17,750 nucleotides of DNA from Clarireedia homoeocarpa. Its lineage: Eukaryota > Ascomycota > Leotiomycetes > Helotiales > Rutstroemiaceae. Position numbers and translations under genes: made by a program. The stretch lies in the NCBI GenBank assembly GCA_001465935.1, contig LNKV01000147.1, forward strand, positions 25,296 through 43,045, read 5' to 3'. The stretch's first letter is position 1. Every line of letters begins with the position of its first letter. Positions 1-9,951 of this stretch are shown piece after piece. The notes under the pieces are model-generated. The model was not told the DNA's origin. It saw only the letters and a list, made by a program, of their open reading frames with translations, and searched no databases.

Positions 1-403
1 AATATTATATATAATAATTTAATTATAATATTAATTTAATATAATATAAAATATTTAATTTTAAAATAGTTTTATATTTATTTAATATATTTAATTTAGA
101 AAATCTTATTTTATTTTATTTTTTAATATTCTTTTTAAAATAATTATATTTATATTAAATAAATAAAAACGATTATAAGTATTTTAAAAATAATTATCTA
201 ATAGTTTTTATATAAAAGTAATAATTCTTTAAATAACTAGATATATAATTAAAAGTAAATTTATTTATAATTTTAATTTATTTTTATTTTATATTTATTT
301 AACTTCTTATATTTAATTAATATTTTTATATTTATTTATTAATTTTATTAATTATAATTAATAAGTTTAAAATATTTAAAAGCGAGTTTTTTAAAAAAAA
401 AGA
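1..403 (+). mobile_element. RIP-degraded 3' internal tail of a Ty3/gypsy-type LTR element
   Basis: This stretch is almost pure A/T and has no usable reading frame. It is identified by its right end: the bases from about 351 to 403 align with the last internal bases of element 1 (read on the minus strand from about 3215 down to 3164). Both share a TAATTAATAA block, a GCGAG word, a T-run, then a purine run directly before the LTR. The purine run here (393-403, nearly all A) matches the element 1 polypurine tract AGAAGAGGGGGG with its G residues changed to A. The rest of the element lies outside the window to the left. The homology at the right end is visible; assigning all of 1-350 to the same element is inference. 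Confidence 0.6.
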
Positions 404-532
404 TAATATAATAATTCGGATATTATAAGTTACTAGATTAATAATAATAATATATTATACTTTACTCGGTCGTCTAATATTTCAAGATACTACCTCTAGT
501 AGTAGGGCAGACCTTTAAGTATGCCTAGCGTG

Positions 533-556
533 CACGTGCCTTAAGCACGTGACTCA
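533..556. promoter_or_regulatory. two E-boxes and an overlapping Gcn4/CpcA-type site
   Basis: CACGTG occurs twice, at 533-538 and 546-551. The second copy overlaps TGACTCA at 550-556. CACGTG is the consensus site of bHLH regulators, and TGACTCA that of the bZIP amino-acid-control regulators (Gcn4/CpcA). They lie 14-39 bases upstream of the TATA box, a reasonable distance for fungal promoter elements. That they act here is inference. Confidence 0.4.
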
Positions 557-569
557 TATGACTACTACG

Positions 570-579
570 TATATATAAG
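570..579 (+). promoter_or_regulatory. TATA box of the left LTR, candidate HET promoter
   Basis: TATATATAAG lies 274 bases before the HET ATG. It occupies the same place in the left LTR as the TATATAAG of the element 1 LTR (minus strand, 3035-3028), so it is most simply the retroelement's own core promoter. A transcript starting about 30-60 bases downstream would run through the rest of the LTR and the 189-base leader into the HET gene. Use of this box by the HET gene is inferred from position alone. Confidence 0.5.
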
Positions 580-716
580 CCCTTAAGGCCCTTCGACCCT
601 TTTAGTTCTTTAGTTGTTAATTCTAAGAATAGTATGATCTTATTCTCACAGCGTATCGTCACAACTAGAGCTCTTTATTTATATCTATTTCACTATTGCG
701 CCCCTCAGGGTATCGG

Positions 717-758
717 CACCCGGTTACCCGCATTGTCGCTCCGGCCACCCGGTTACCC
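717..758 (+). repeat. two copies of a 13-bp direct repeat, 29-base period
   Basis: CACCCGGTTACCC occurs at 717-729 and again at 746-758, separated by a GC-rich spacer. It lies in the leader between the LTR end and the HET start codon, in one of the most GC-rich stretches of the window. Paired copies suggest a protein-binding site or a small tandem duplication. I do not recognise the motif. Confidence 0.7.
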
Positions 759-852
759 CTCACTAGCCTCCTGACACCGATTAAGTGGAAGCAAAAACTG
801 GACCCTTTCACGATCTTTCAACCCGCCAGTGTAGTCTACAATTCCAGTTGAT

Positions 853-2700
853 ATGGACCTAGTCACAATTGATCAGCTTATAGAGCGACCGTTACTTAGC
901 AATCCAGAGAGGCAAATAAGGCTGCTATATCTTCGGCCTGGAGAGCCAACCGATATTATCCAAGGACATCTCAGCAGTTGGGATTTGGATTGTGCTCCTC
1001 CATTTATAGCTATCTCTTACACCTGGGGCCCAGCAGAGCCTCGGTTACAGATTTCGATCGGAGAAAGAAAATATTTTGTCCGGAAGAATTGTGCCTATGC
1101 TCTGTGGCAGGCTCGATTCCACAAGCCCAGCTCATGGATATGGATAGACTCCCTTTGCATCGACCAAAATAATCACACGGAGAAAAACCTCCAGGTAACT
1201 ATTATGGGGAAAATATACGCTAAATCACTGCAAGTTTTGGCATGTATTGGTCCGGCGGACGAAAGCAGCGACTACATTTTCAAAGTGCTGCTTGATATGG
1301 ACAAGATCATTCAAGACTTTCCAGAAAATTGGTACGATCTTGATGAAGACGAGGCAAAACGTGTCTGGAATCCACCTTCAGGTGAAACATTGATTGTGGA
1401 ACTATTCAACCACTGGAATAGATTCTCGGACCGGGCTTATTTTTCGCGTGTTTGGGTTGTGCAAGAGCTGCTGGGGGGACTGGGTCGTACTAAGGTTCTC
1501 TGTGGGACATCTTCGACTGATTGGGAGCTCTTGGGAGACCTCTCCTTTAGAATGGAAGCGTGTTTTAGCACTTTTAATTTCATATCATCACACCTGCACC
1601 CAGGAGAGTCTCCGGCTCGGGACATTTACTCAATGGTCGTACAATTGCAAGCATTTGATAGTACGGAATTCAACTTCCCACAAATCCTTGAAGAGTCGCG
1701 TGACTGTCAAGATATAAGGGACCGCATATACGGCACATTAAACCTTATTGATTGGGAGCGATTTCACGTACCACGTCCAGTTCCAGATTACAACATCTCG
1801 AGGGTTCTTCTTGCTGTAGAAGTATTACGAAGAACACTTGACCTCAATTTCAGGCTTATTGGATTTGCAACTGTGCCTGCGCTTGAAATTGCTATAGATG
1901 ACCTAATCGCTGAGGGCTTTGTTTCGATACATGGTGTTAGTAACCTGGACAAAGTACCTTCGGGCAGCACGTTGAGTCGAAGCTGGTACGACTCAGTTCA
2001 AGGGGCTGTCAGAATAGAAGGAGACGTATCTATGGGTCTTCATGTTAATCTGCGGAAGGGCAAGGACTATGGCCTCGATTCGACGAAGGCCGAGGACGTA
2101 TTTGCCGCATGGGATGATGGCGAACGTATAGGTGGATATCCCAAGCCGTTTGGTGGTAAAACTCCTGTAAAGGTTTTTACAGACTCCACTCTATCATTGC
2201 TAGCTTGTCCAGACACACGAGCTGGTGATATACTCCTTCATGTTACCTACGCTGGTATCCTCATTATACGGCCAGCTGATGACGCTACGTCTTATATAGT
2301 CGTTGGAAAAGCCATACTAGTGAACGGTTACAAAATGTTAGTGGGAAACACAGCTGCAGGTTCCGCGTGGACTTGTGAATGCTGGTCGAAGCTACCAAGA
2401 AAATCACACGCGACTGCTTGTATCTACGTCAGGTTTCACGTATCAGATATACAAGCGTTATGTCTGGGCACGGGAACTGTAGAGGACCAGCCTAAGCAGT
2501 CACTTTACCAGGCCTCTTTAAACATTCCAGAACCTGGTACTCTAATACAAGATATAACAGATCGGAACTGGAGAAGTGACCAGGCGATAGTGCCTTTCTC
2601 AGAGGCTTGTGAGAGACATTGTTCTGTAGATACAAGCCGTCCTGGTCTTCGAGTGTGTATCGAAGCCGAGACCGGACCGTATCTTAAAATTTTCAAGTGA
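853..2700 (+). CDS. HET-domain (heterokaryon incompatibility) protein
   Basis: This is an intact, intronless 615-residue protein of the fungal HET family (het-6/tol-like). These proteins take part in non-self recognition after hyphal fusion and can trigger cell death; their biochemical activity is not firmly established. The HET domain spans about residues 51-206 and has its three hallmark blocks: FIAISYTWG (51-59), IWIDSLCIDQ (96-105), followed by EKNLQVTIMGKIY, and YFSRVWVVQEL (196-206). RDRIYGTLNLID (289-300) corresponds to the usual RDKIYALLGL-like segment. Near the C-terminus, a GD (458-459) followed by YIVVG (481-485) resembles the ending common in this family. I see no signal peptide or membrane segment. 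The ATG at 853 has G at -3 and G at +4 and precedes the HET domain by about 50 residues, a normal spacing. Unlike everything to its right, the gene keeps plenty of CA/TG and has no RIP stops. The incompatibility specificity and partner cannot be told. Confidence 0.93.
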   Translation: MDLVTIDQLIERPLLSNPERQIRLLYLRPGEPTDIIQGHLSSWDLDCAPPFIAISYTWGPAEPRLQISIGERKYFVRKNCAYALWQARFHKPSSWIWIDSLCIDQNNHTEKNLQVTIMGKIYAKSLQVLACIGPADESSDYIFKVLLDMDKIIQDFPENWYDLDEDEAKRVWNPPSGETLIVELFNHWNRFSDRAYFSRVWVVQELLGGLGRTKVLCGTSSTDWELLGDLSFRMEACFSTFNFISSHLHPGESPARDIYSMVVQLQAFDSTEFNFPQILEESRDCQDIRDRIYGTLNLIDWERFHVPRPVPDYNISRVLLAVEVLRRTLDLNFRLIGFATVPALEIAIDDLIAEGFVSIHGVSNLDKVPSGSTLSRSWYDSVQGAVRIEGDVSMGLHVNLRKGKDYGLDSTKAEDVFAAWDDGERIGGYPKPFGGKTPVKVFTDSTLSLLACPDTRAGDILLHVTYAGILIIRPADDATSYIVVGKAILVNGYKMLVGNTAAGSAWTCECWSKLPRKSHATACIYVRFHVSDIQALCLGTGTVEDQPKQSLYQASLNIPEPGTLIQDITDRNWRSDQAIVPFSEACERHCSVDTSRPGLRVCIEAETGPYLKIFK

Positions 2701-2945
2701 TACGTTTAAAAAAGATTGCAGAGAGATAAACTAAATAATAAATAGAAATATTTTCTTAAAAGAATATTTATTATAATAAATTATTTGACTCTAATTTATT
2801 AAATTATAAATAAAAAAGTTATAAAAAGTTAAAATAATAATATAAAGTAATTAAATATTAATATCTTAAAAAGTATAATAATATAATAAATATTAAAATA
2901 TATTCTAATAAAATAAAATATATAATAATTAGTTTATATATTAAT
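2701..2945. other. AT-rich spacer after the HET gene, possible poly(A) signal at 2737-2742
   Basis: Base composition falls from GC-balanced to nearly pure A/T within about 40 bases of the HET stop codon. AATAAA at 2737-2742 could serve as a 3'-end signal, but such words occur by chance in sequence this AT-rich. No reading frame or clear repeat match is visible. It may be a decayed transposon remnant. Confidence 0.4.
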
Positions 2946-3163
2946 TGTAACGAGACTACTAGTTAAGACACTAAATAACCTTAGAATTAACAACTACAGA
3001 GTTAAGAGGATTATAAGGATCCGAAGGCTTATATACAGGAAGAGATTATATACTTGATTATATATATACTAATATATACTTATATACTTGATATCTGACT
3101 TACCTCTATAGAGGTTATATTCTTATATAGTATTGTAATAATTTAATCAGAATTATTATATCA
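2946..3163 (-). repeat. element 1 3' LTR
   Basis: A 218-bp LTR which on the minus strand starts TGATATAATAATTC and ends CTCGTTACA, giving the usual TG...CA termini. It carries TATATAAG at 3035-3028. It matches the LTR at 9350-9568 along its whole length, with differences that are mainly C/T or G/A. This copy keeps clearly more C and G than its partner, for example GGATCCGAAGGCTT against AGATTTGAAGGTTT. Confidence 0.9.
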
Positions 3164-3175
3164 CCCCCCTCTTCT
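3164..3175 (-). other. polypurine tract of element 1
   Basis: On the minus strand this is AGAAGAGGGGGG, directly before the TG of the 3' LTR, the normal place of the plus-strand primer in reverse transcription. It fixes the element's orientation. Its G-run is unmutated, which fits CpA-directed RIP, since a pure purine run offers no CpA/TpG. Confidence 0.85.
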
Positions 3176-3449
3176 AAAAAAAGCTCGCTCTCGAGTATCC
3201 TAATTGCTTTATTAATTATTATCTGAATTATATATCTTTAAAGTTTCTTCTTAATAAATATAAATAACCTAAATAGTTTATAATAAATAAATATAATTAT
3301 AAGAATAATAATAATAACTTTTTAGTTTAGCGATATTATACTTTAAATATTATAAAATTCAAAAATCACTTTTTATTTACTATAGTTATCAGGTAGTCTC
3401 TTTTAGTATAGTTATAGTTATCTTCTCCAGATTCCTATAATCGAAGCTA

Positions 3450-6400
3450 TTCGAGAAGAAGTATTAAGAGACTAGATACTTTTAAGTTAACTCGATAGAA
3501 GTCTTAAAATAATATTAGGGATATCTTAAAATCTAATATTTGATATTAAACTAAATCGATATTATAACCTCTTTATTATATATAATACTTTAATAACCTT
3601 TATTTTAATTAGTAAGCTAATATTTATTTTATTTTATATTCGTTTATTCTTATTATATTAATTAGTAGAAATAGTTCGTTATACTAGTTTAGTAATAAAT
3701 TATCAATTACTTTTCTTAACTTATCAATTAGGAATATATTATAGATTTGTATAGTACTAAACAGATCTAGATAATAAAAGTAATTAATATATTTTAAAAC
3801 TTTAAAGTATCTACTAGTAAAGTAATCTAGCTTCTTAGATAATCGCTATATTAGTAGATATTATATATCCAATTAGATATAATCGCTAACTTAAAAGTCT
3901 ATTAACTAGTAATATTTATTTATTTACTTAGTTATTTACTTTTAGATAACTATAATAGTAGAGCGGATATATTCTAAAACTTTATAATTATAGTAAGTAT
4001 AAATATAAATATCTTAGATATTAAAGTTATTAACCAAGAAATATTTAATTAGCTTTTAATTCTATATAGTTTTAAAAGTATATCTATAAAGTACTTCGAA
4101 AAAAAGTAAGTTACTAAAAGAAGAATATAGTAAAGTTAGCTATATATAATCTATTATTAATAGGAATTCGGACTAGTTATCTTAATAATAATTAATAAAA
4201 GATCTTAACTACTTTTATAAATATTAGTTATAAACTTCTATTTACTTATTAGTCTAGAGATAATCGATAGTAGAAAGTTTAATCTTAGTTCCGAGAATAT
4301 TATTAAACTTAGTCTAAAATAAAGATATAAACTAAAAGTCTTAATTAGATAGTATTATTGTAAGTAGACTATAATACTAATAAATATATAAGATATAAAG
4401 TTTAATCTAGTCTCTTATAGTAATAGTCTTATAATATAAAATTATAATAACTTACTTAAATAAATAATCGATAATAATAAATATATTATTATATCTATAC
4501 TTATCTTTATTAAAACTATAATAATCTATTATAATATATTCCTATATATAAGTCGGAACTAGTAATAAGTAGAGTAGTCTAGATATCTTATTTTTTAGAA
4601 TTGAGTTTCAACGATATATATAGTAATTACAGATATATATAATAATATTATTCTTTATAAAGTATTAGTAATAGTACTTTTTAAGAAATAAATAAGTCTT
4701 TCTAATATTTAGATAAACTGTAGTAACAGAGTTATATACCTTATAAATAAGAAAAGTTTTTAAGTTCTTAATATCAAAAATAATAAAATAGTTTTTATAA
4801 AATAATAAACCTTTTTTAACTTCGAATCTAGATTTGAACTTTGATTCTCTTTAATTTATTATAATTTATAAAGTTTATAAAGAATTATAATTATAGTTCG
4901 CTTATAAAATATAAGTAACTAGATTAATAAAACTTATAGAATTTATAAAGGTATTTACTTTAAAAGTAGATTTGTTAAAATAGTTATATATATAAAAAGC
5001 TAAAATCTAAGAGTCTAACTTCTTATTCTTAAATAATTACTAGATATATCGCTCTTTTTTAGACTTATTTTAAGAACTTAATTTATTTTCTTTTTAAATA
5101 AAAATATCTACTACGAAGTTATTCTTGCTAGAGCGATATATAATAAGGAAATAATAATTAACTAAGAGTTCGACTTATCAAGCTTACTAAGTATTAAATA
5201 TTTTAATTATTATAAAATATTCTAAGGTTTTATAGTTAATATAAACTCGGATCTAGTATAAAGTACTAATAAACTTAGTATACTAATATAAGAATAACTT
5301 TATAATTATAAGTATTTCTTTATTATAAACCTTATAGTTAAATTTAACTGGTTATATTGTTTTTAAAAAGTATATAACTAGAAACTAGTTATCGTTATAT
5401 TTCTAAGATAATATATTTATTATAACTCTGTCTGATATATTAGTTTCGAGTATATAAAAGAGGTTATAGTTATAATATTATAGAAGTAAGATAGAGGTTA
5501 ATATTTACTTAAATATATTAAATAACTACTAATAGCTAATATCGAAGTTAAAGCGAATTATAATCTTTATTAGATTAATAAAAAATTTTATAATTATACT
5601 AAAGTCGTAGATAAATCGTCGATAAAAATTATAGAAATCTAGAAATAATTAAATATCTTTAAGTATAATCGAGTATACTTATTTCTAAACGATAGTAACT
5701 TTTTCGAGATCAACTTCGATATTATCAGTTAAAATAATAAAGTTAAAGTATTTTGTATATTTAATATCGAACTTATATTTCTTAAAGTTAGTTTATAAAT
5801 TAGTATCTTTAAGTCGCTAAAGTACTTAAATAATATAGACTATATAATCAAGTTTATTTTCTAAGTAAATTAAGATATTATCAAAGTAAGTAGTATAAAA
5901 AATATCAAGAAAATCAAATAGAATATTATTTATATACCGCTAATATATAGCTAAGCTATTAGTTAATCTAAAAAGTATAACCTTATATTTATAAGTATTA
6001 TACTAAATTCGGAATATAATATACTTTTTAGAAGCCGGGTCTATATAAATATAATAGAATATTTAATAGATATTTAGTTTAATAAAGACTTTTATTTTTA
6101 AAAACCTAGTTAAAATCTTATTAATAAGTAGAAGTAGATATTTATTCTTATAAATAAAGGTATTTAGAACTTGGAAGTTAATATATAAATAAAGAGAGTT
6201 ATTAAGTTTTTTTATAAATAAGATAGAAATTACGAAAGATATTTAACTTAGTTTAATAAAGCTTTTAAGTAAATTATCTATAATATATTCTTTAACTACT
6301 TTTAGCTCTTTTAACAATATCTTATAAAGAGGGTTATATTTAAAAGCTTTTTCTCTATTGCCTTTTAATTAGATTTTATAATTATATAAGTAATAAAATA

Positions 6401-7410
6401 GAAGAAGATTAAACTTAGACTTCGAGAATATATATATATATATTATATATTTAGCTAGTATAAATAGTTTAATATCAATATTTATAAGAGAGTATATAAT
6501 AGTAGAATAGTCGGTCGAAGCTAGTAATTATATAATTAAAGTAATTAAGTCTTATTTAGATATTTACTATTTTTTTTATTAGTTAATAAGACTATTAATC
6601 TTTTATAAAGTGATTATATAAAGTTTATTATTATTATCTTTTTTATAAATATAGTTTATCACTATAATAAAGATTATATATATCTTTATAATACTTAGCT
6701 TATATTATAAAGAAGAGATCTAGAGAGGTTTTAAAAGTCTCTTAAACTTAGTATTAAATATAGAAAATATAAGCTCGACTCGTTTTAACTCTTTTTCTAT
6801 ATAGATAATAAAAAGTTTAATCTAGATTTTATAAGATAAATTATTTTTAACTAAAATAACTTCGTTTTTAATAAAGGAAACTAAGTATTTACTTAAGATA
6901 TTAAATAGAGTTATCTCGAGGTAAAGTAATAAATATATAATAAGTAAATTTAATATTTTTCTATTTATATATTGTTTTTTAATAATAACTATATTAATAA
7001 AAAACAGTTTTTTCTGATAAATTTTTAAGTCTAGATTATTCTAGTTAAATTTTCGGTCTTAATATTCTATATTAACTTGATAGACCTTGTTTATTATTTT
7101 AAGTTTATATAAATAAGCTTTAATATTATAAGTTCTTATATATATTTAAGAGATAAGTAAATTCTTAAACTAAATAAAATATCTTTAAATATAGTTAACT
7201 AATACTCGATTTTTAATAAACTATTTATATCCTAGTATTATTATATATATATCTAAATAAGTAATTAGAAAGAGGGTAAATAATTAGATATAATTATCAA
7301 TTATAAAGTTTATTAAAATATAATAAATAATTAGAAACTTACTTTAACTATTATATCTTTTGATTTATAAAAGTATCTTCAAGTATTTAATTATAAACTT
7401 GAGATTATAA
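3450..7410 (-). pseudogene. pol: element 1 pol fossil (protease linker, RT, RNase H, integrase)
   Basis: The minus-strand translation is broken by stops but its domain order is clear. A linker after the protease reads LGYK*FIKNRVLV (starting at 7235). RT follows, with KEYIIDNLLKSFIKLS, ILFIKKLNNSL and IDPASK, then ILFRLTN (ancestral MPFGLTN). The catalytic block is YFDNILIY at 5888-5865, where the second Asp of YFDD has become Asn. RNase H shows NYKVYNKE (from 5339) and YKTLEYF. The integrase zinc region lies around 4600. Its core reads IDYYSFNKDKYRYNNIFIIID, with the first catalytic Asp intact at 4526-4524. An integrase C-terminal part with an ancestral STGLTPF-like block lies near 4100. Codons at 7235, 6179, 5888, 5339 and 4526 share one frame, so point mutations rather than indels killed this gene. 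The end toward 3450 is uncertain, and I could not recognise a chromodomain. Confidence 0.85.
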
Positions 7411-9349
7411 TAAAGTCGTTAAAGGAAAGAAATATTAATTAATATAAAGCTATTTACTTTAGAGTTAATAAAAGTCTTAGTTTAATAGAAGATACTACTT
7501 TTTATTAATTTATATAATATTATTATATAGTTTTCACTTATTAGTTTAATTAAATCTAAGTATTTTATATCTCTTAAATTATTTAGAAAGGAGTCTTTAT
7601 TTAAATACTATCTTTTACTTAGTCTACTTCTAATTACTTTATATAAATTATAACTTTAGTCTAGGTTTTAATTAAGATATTATCTTCTTTCTTTATTTTC
7701 TTTATTATATCTTTATAAGACTTATATTCGACTTTATCTACTATATAACAAAGGGTCTAGGCTTGAGCGAGAGCGGGGGAGAGGGAGCTTCGAATAAAGT
7801 TATTAACTAGTAGAGTAGCTTTTTAGTTAGGGGAGAAGTAATATAGTATATTAGTAGATAGAGATAGTTATATAAGTAGAGTAATAGTAAAGATACTAGG
7901 TTAGCTTTAAAGTGTCTACTAACTCTTAGTATAAATAGTAGCTCGGTTTTAATAGTTTATTATAATTATTATTACTTTAGTAAAAGCTTATTAGATTTAT
8001 TTACTTATTATAATACTAATATTATTTATATCTAGATACTAAAGTACTTGTATATCGGTTTTATAATCCTTGTTTCTAAGATAATCTATAAATAAATATA
8101 TTCGATAATTATTATTCAGCTTTCTAATAAAGTTTTAATATTTATTTTTTAAATTAATCTTACTAATAATACTAACTAGAAGCTCGAACTATTAGTAGAA
8201 GAGTTTAAAAAGTTAGTTTTCAAGCTAGATAAAGTATATATATATATTTTAGATATACTAATATTTAACCGGATCTATTAAAAAGTTAGCTACTTTATTA
8301 ATTATTTACTTAAATATAATATTATTTTAGATATATAATCTTTTATAATACTCGAAAGCCAAGCTTTTTAATTAGTCTAATATAAATAAATATTTAGTAT
8401 TATTATTAATAAAACTATATTTATACTAGTTAATTCGATTTATAATAAGTTTTCTCTATAATCGAGTAATAGGCTTTTTTCTATTAAAGAGTTTATTAGT
8501 TAAATACAAGACCTTAAATAATATATAACTAAATACTATTAGGGTTATATTATTTTAGTATAGAGGAGTAAATAGTTACAAGCTATATAATTAATATAGA
8601 GATAATAACTAGAGGGTACTAGATAAATTATATTTAATTATTAACTAAAGTAATAATTGTTTTTTAATCTGATCTACTAATATAATATATTTAATATTTT
8701 AAACTATTAGTTATACTTAGAATTAAGTTTATATCTCTACTATTTAAACTATTAGTATAGTTATTAAGTTAGTAAATAATATAACTAAAAAAACTTTTTA
8801 AACTACTTTTCCTTTACTTTTACTTCGATATCGACGATCAATATTTATATTTTAATTAAATTAAAGTGAAAGGGATACAAATAATACTAAATAGCTTTAT
8901 TAAGTTATAAGGGGTTATATAAAAAGAGGGGAGTAATATTGAGAATCCGAGATAAACTTATCTTCTACTTAGTATATAACTTAGAGTGTTGTTTAATTAG
9001 CTTTAAGAGTATCTTGAGTACTAAGTTAAATATCGAGATTAATAGTAATATTTTATAAAGTACTATAAGAAGGCGAGCCTACTTATTTAACTGATACAAA
9101 ACAACTTAGCTAACTTCTATTTTAAGATTAGTTAAAGGGTGTTCGATATATTATTATAATAAGTTTTTAGAGATTATATAGAATAAGTGATTTGAGAGTA
9201 ATATTATATATCGGTAAAGCTAGAATAAGTTTACTTTTATTATTTAGAGAATCTTTAAAGAAGAGATTTAAAGGTAAAGAGAGATTAAATATTAATATTA
9301 TTTAGATAGCTATTAATATAGTTAAAGAGATAAGTTAAGTTGTTAATAA
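7411..9349 (-). pseudogene. element 1 gag region and leader, badly decayed
   Basis: This lies between the 5' LTR and the protease on the minus strand, where gag is expected. It is full of stops and I could not find a zinc knuckle or another diagnostic gag motif, so the call rests on position. A GC-rich patch at about 7748-7795 reads, in one minus-strand frame, as a short proline/leucine-rich stretch. That would suit a disordered gag linker. The primer-binding site next to the LTR (around 9349-9335) could not be matched to a tRNA. Confidence 0.5.
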
Positions 9350-9568
9350 TATAACGAGACTACTAATTAAGATACTAAATAACTTTAAAATTAATAATTA
9401 TAAAACTAAGAGGATTATAAAGATTTGAAGGTTTATATATAAAAAGAGATTATATATTTAATTATATATATACTAATATATACTTGTATACTTAATATCT
9501 AACTCACTTCTATAAAAGTTATATTCTTATATAATATCGTGATAATTTAGTTAGAATTATTATACTCA
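9350..9568 (-). repeat. element 1 5' LTR
   Basis: A 219-bp LTR matching 2946-3163, one base longer because of an extra C near its right end (ATACTCA against ATATCA). Its minus-strand end is TTATA instead of TTACA, a C-to-T change of the terminal CA. It is more heavily mutated than the other LTR. Its outer end shares a few bases (TCAAG and neighbours) with the adjoining fragment, so the exact boundary is uncertain by 2-4 bases. Confidence 0.85.
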
Positions 9569-9950
9569 AGTCTATAATCAAATACTTGAAAACACTTTTA
9601 TAAGTCAAGAGATATAATAATCAAAGTAGGTTTCTAATTACTTATTATATTTTAATAAACTTTATAATCGATAATTATATTTAATTATTTACTCTCTTTC
9701 TAATTATTTATTTAAATATATATATAATAATATTAGAATATAAATAGTTTATTAAGAATTAAATATTAGTCGATTATATTTAAAAACATTTTATTTAATT
9801 TAAAGATTTATTTATCTTTTAAATATATATAAGAACTTATAATATTAAGACTTATTTATATAAGCTCGAAGTAATAAATAAAGTCTATTAAACTAATATA
9901 AAGTATCGAGACCGAAAATTTAATTAGAATAATCTAGACTTAAAAATTTA
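9565..9950 (+). mobile_element. inverted fragment of the element 1 family (protease linker region)
   Basis: The 386 bases match the reverse complement of 7018-7404 along the full length, with differences that are mostly transitions. A shared landmark is GACCGAAAATTTAA, then AATCTAGACTTAAAAATTTA. It encodes the region just before RT, but reading on the plus strand, opposite to element 1. The match stops at the base before the N at 9951. Confidence 0.85.
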
Positions 9951-9951
9951 N
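9951..9951. other. single N at a repeat junction
   Basis: This is the only ambiguous base in the window. It separates the plus-oriented fragment at 9565-9950 from the minus-oriented fragment that starts at 9952. The base left of it corresponds to position 7018 of element 1 and the base right of it to position 5969. It may mark an assembly join between repeat copies. Confidence 0.85.

Larger units (their letters stand above)
404..663 (+). repeat. 3' LTR (or solo LTR) related to the element 1 LTR
   Basis: This 260-bp LTR is recognised by comparison with the element 1 LTR read on the minus strand. Both begin T(G/A)ATATAATAATTC and carry a TATATAAGCC...CTTCG block, at 82-84 bases from the 3' end. 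Both share the 17-base block TAGTTGTTAATTCTAAG (611-627 here, 2980-2996 complemented), which ends 34-36 bases before the terminus. Both end CGT(C/T)ACA. The starting TG is TA here, as expected from RIP. The middle parts differ, so this is a related family or subfamily rather than a recent copy. The left half is heavily mutated, while the right half from about 455 is GC-balanced and looks almost untouched. The LTR ends 189 bases before the HET start codon. Confidence 0.72.
2946..9568 (-). mobile_element. element 1: complete, RIP-inactivated Ty3/gypsy retrotransposon
   Basis: A 6.6-kb element read on the minus strand. Its 3' LTR is at 2946-3163 and its 5' LTR at 9350-9568. A polypurine tract lies inside the 3' LTR, and the internal order is gag, protease, RT, RNase H, integrase, as in Ty3/gypsy. 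Many in-frame stops interrupt it, as expected from RIP. I find no clean target-site duplication: TTAAT precedes the left LTR, while the right LTR runs straight into an inverted fragment of the same family. CpA depletion is strong throughout, but the element keeps more G/C than the third copy at 9952-10429. Confidence 0.88.

Noticed and set aside
1..60. Telomere-proximal repeats at the window start
   Set aside because: No TTAGGG-type repeat is present; it is plain A/T sequence.
978..2696. Short open frames overlapping the HET gene on both strands
   Set aside because: They overlap the HET gene in other frames, resemble no family and are of the length expected by chance.
2941..2945. TTAAT as a target-site duplication of element 1
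   Set aside because: The sequence after the other LTR (from 9569) does not repeat it. That side joins an inverted fragment of the same family.
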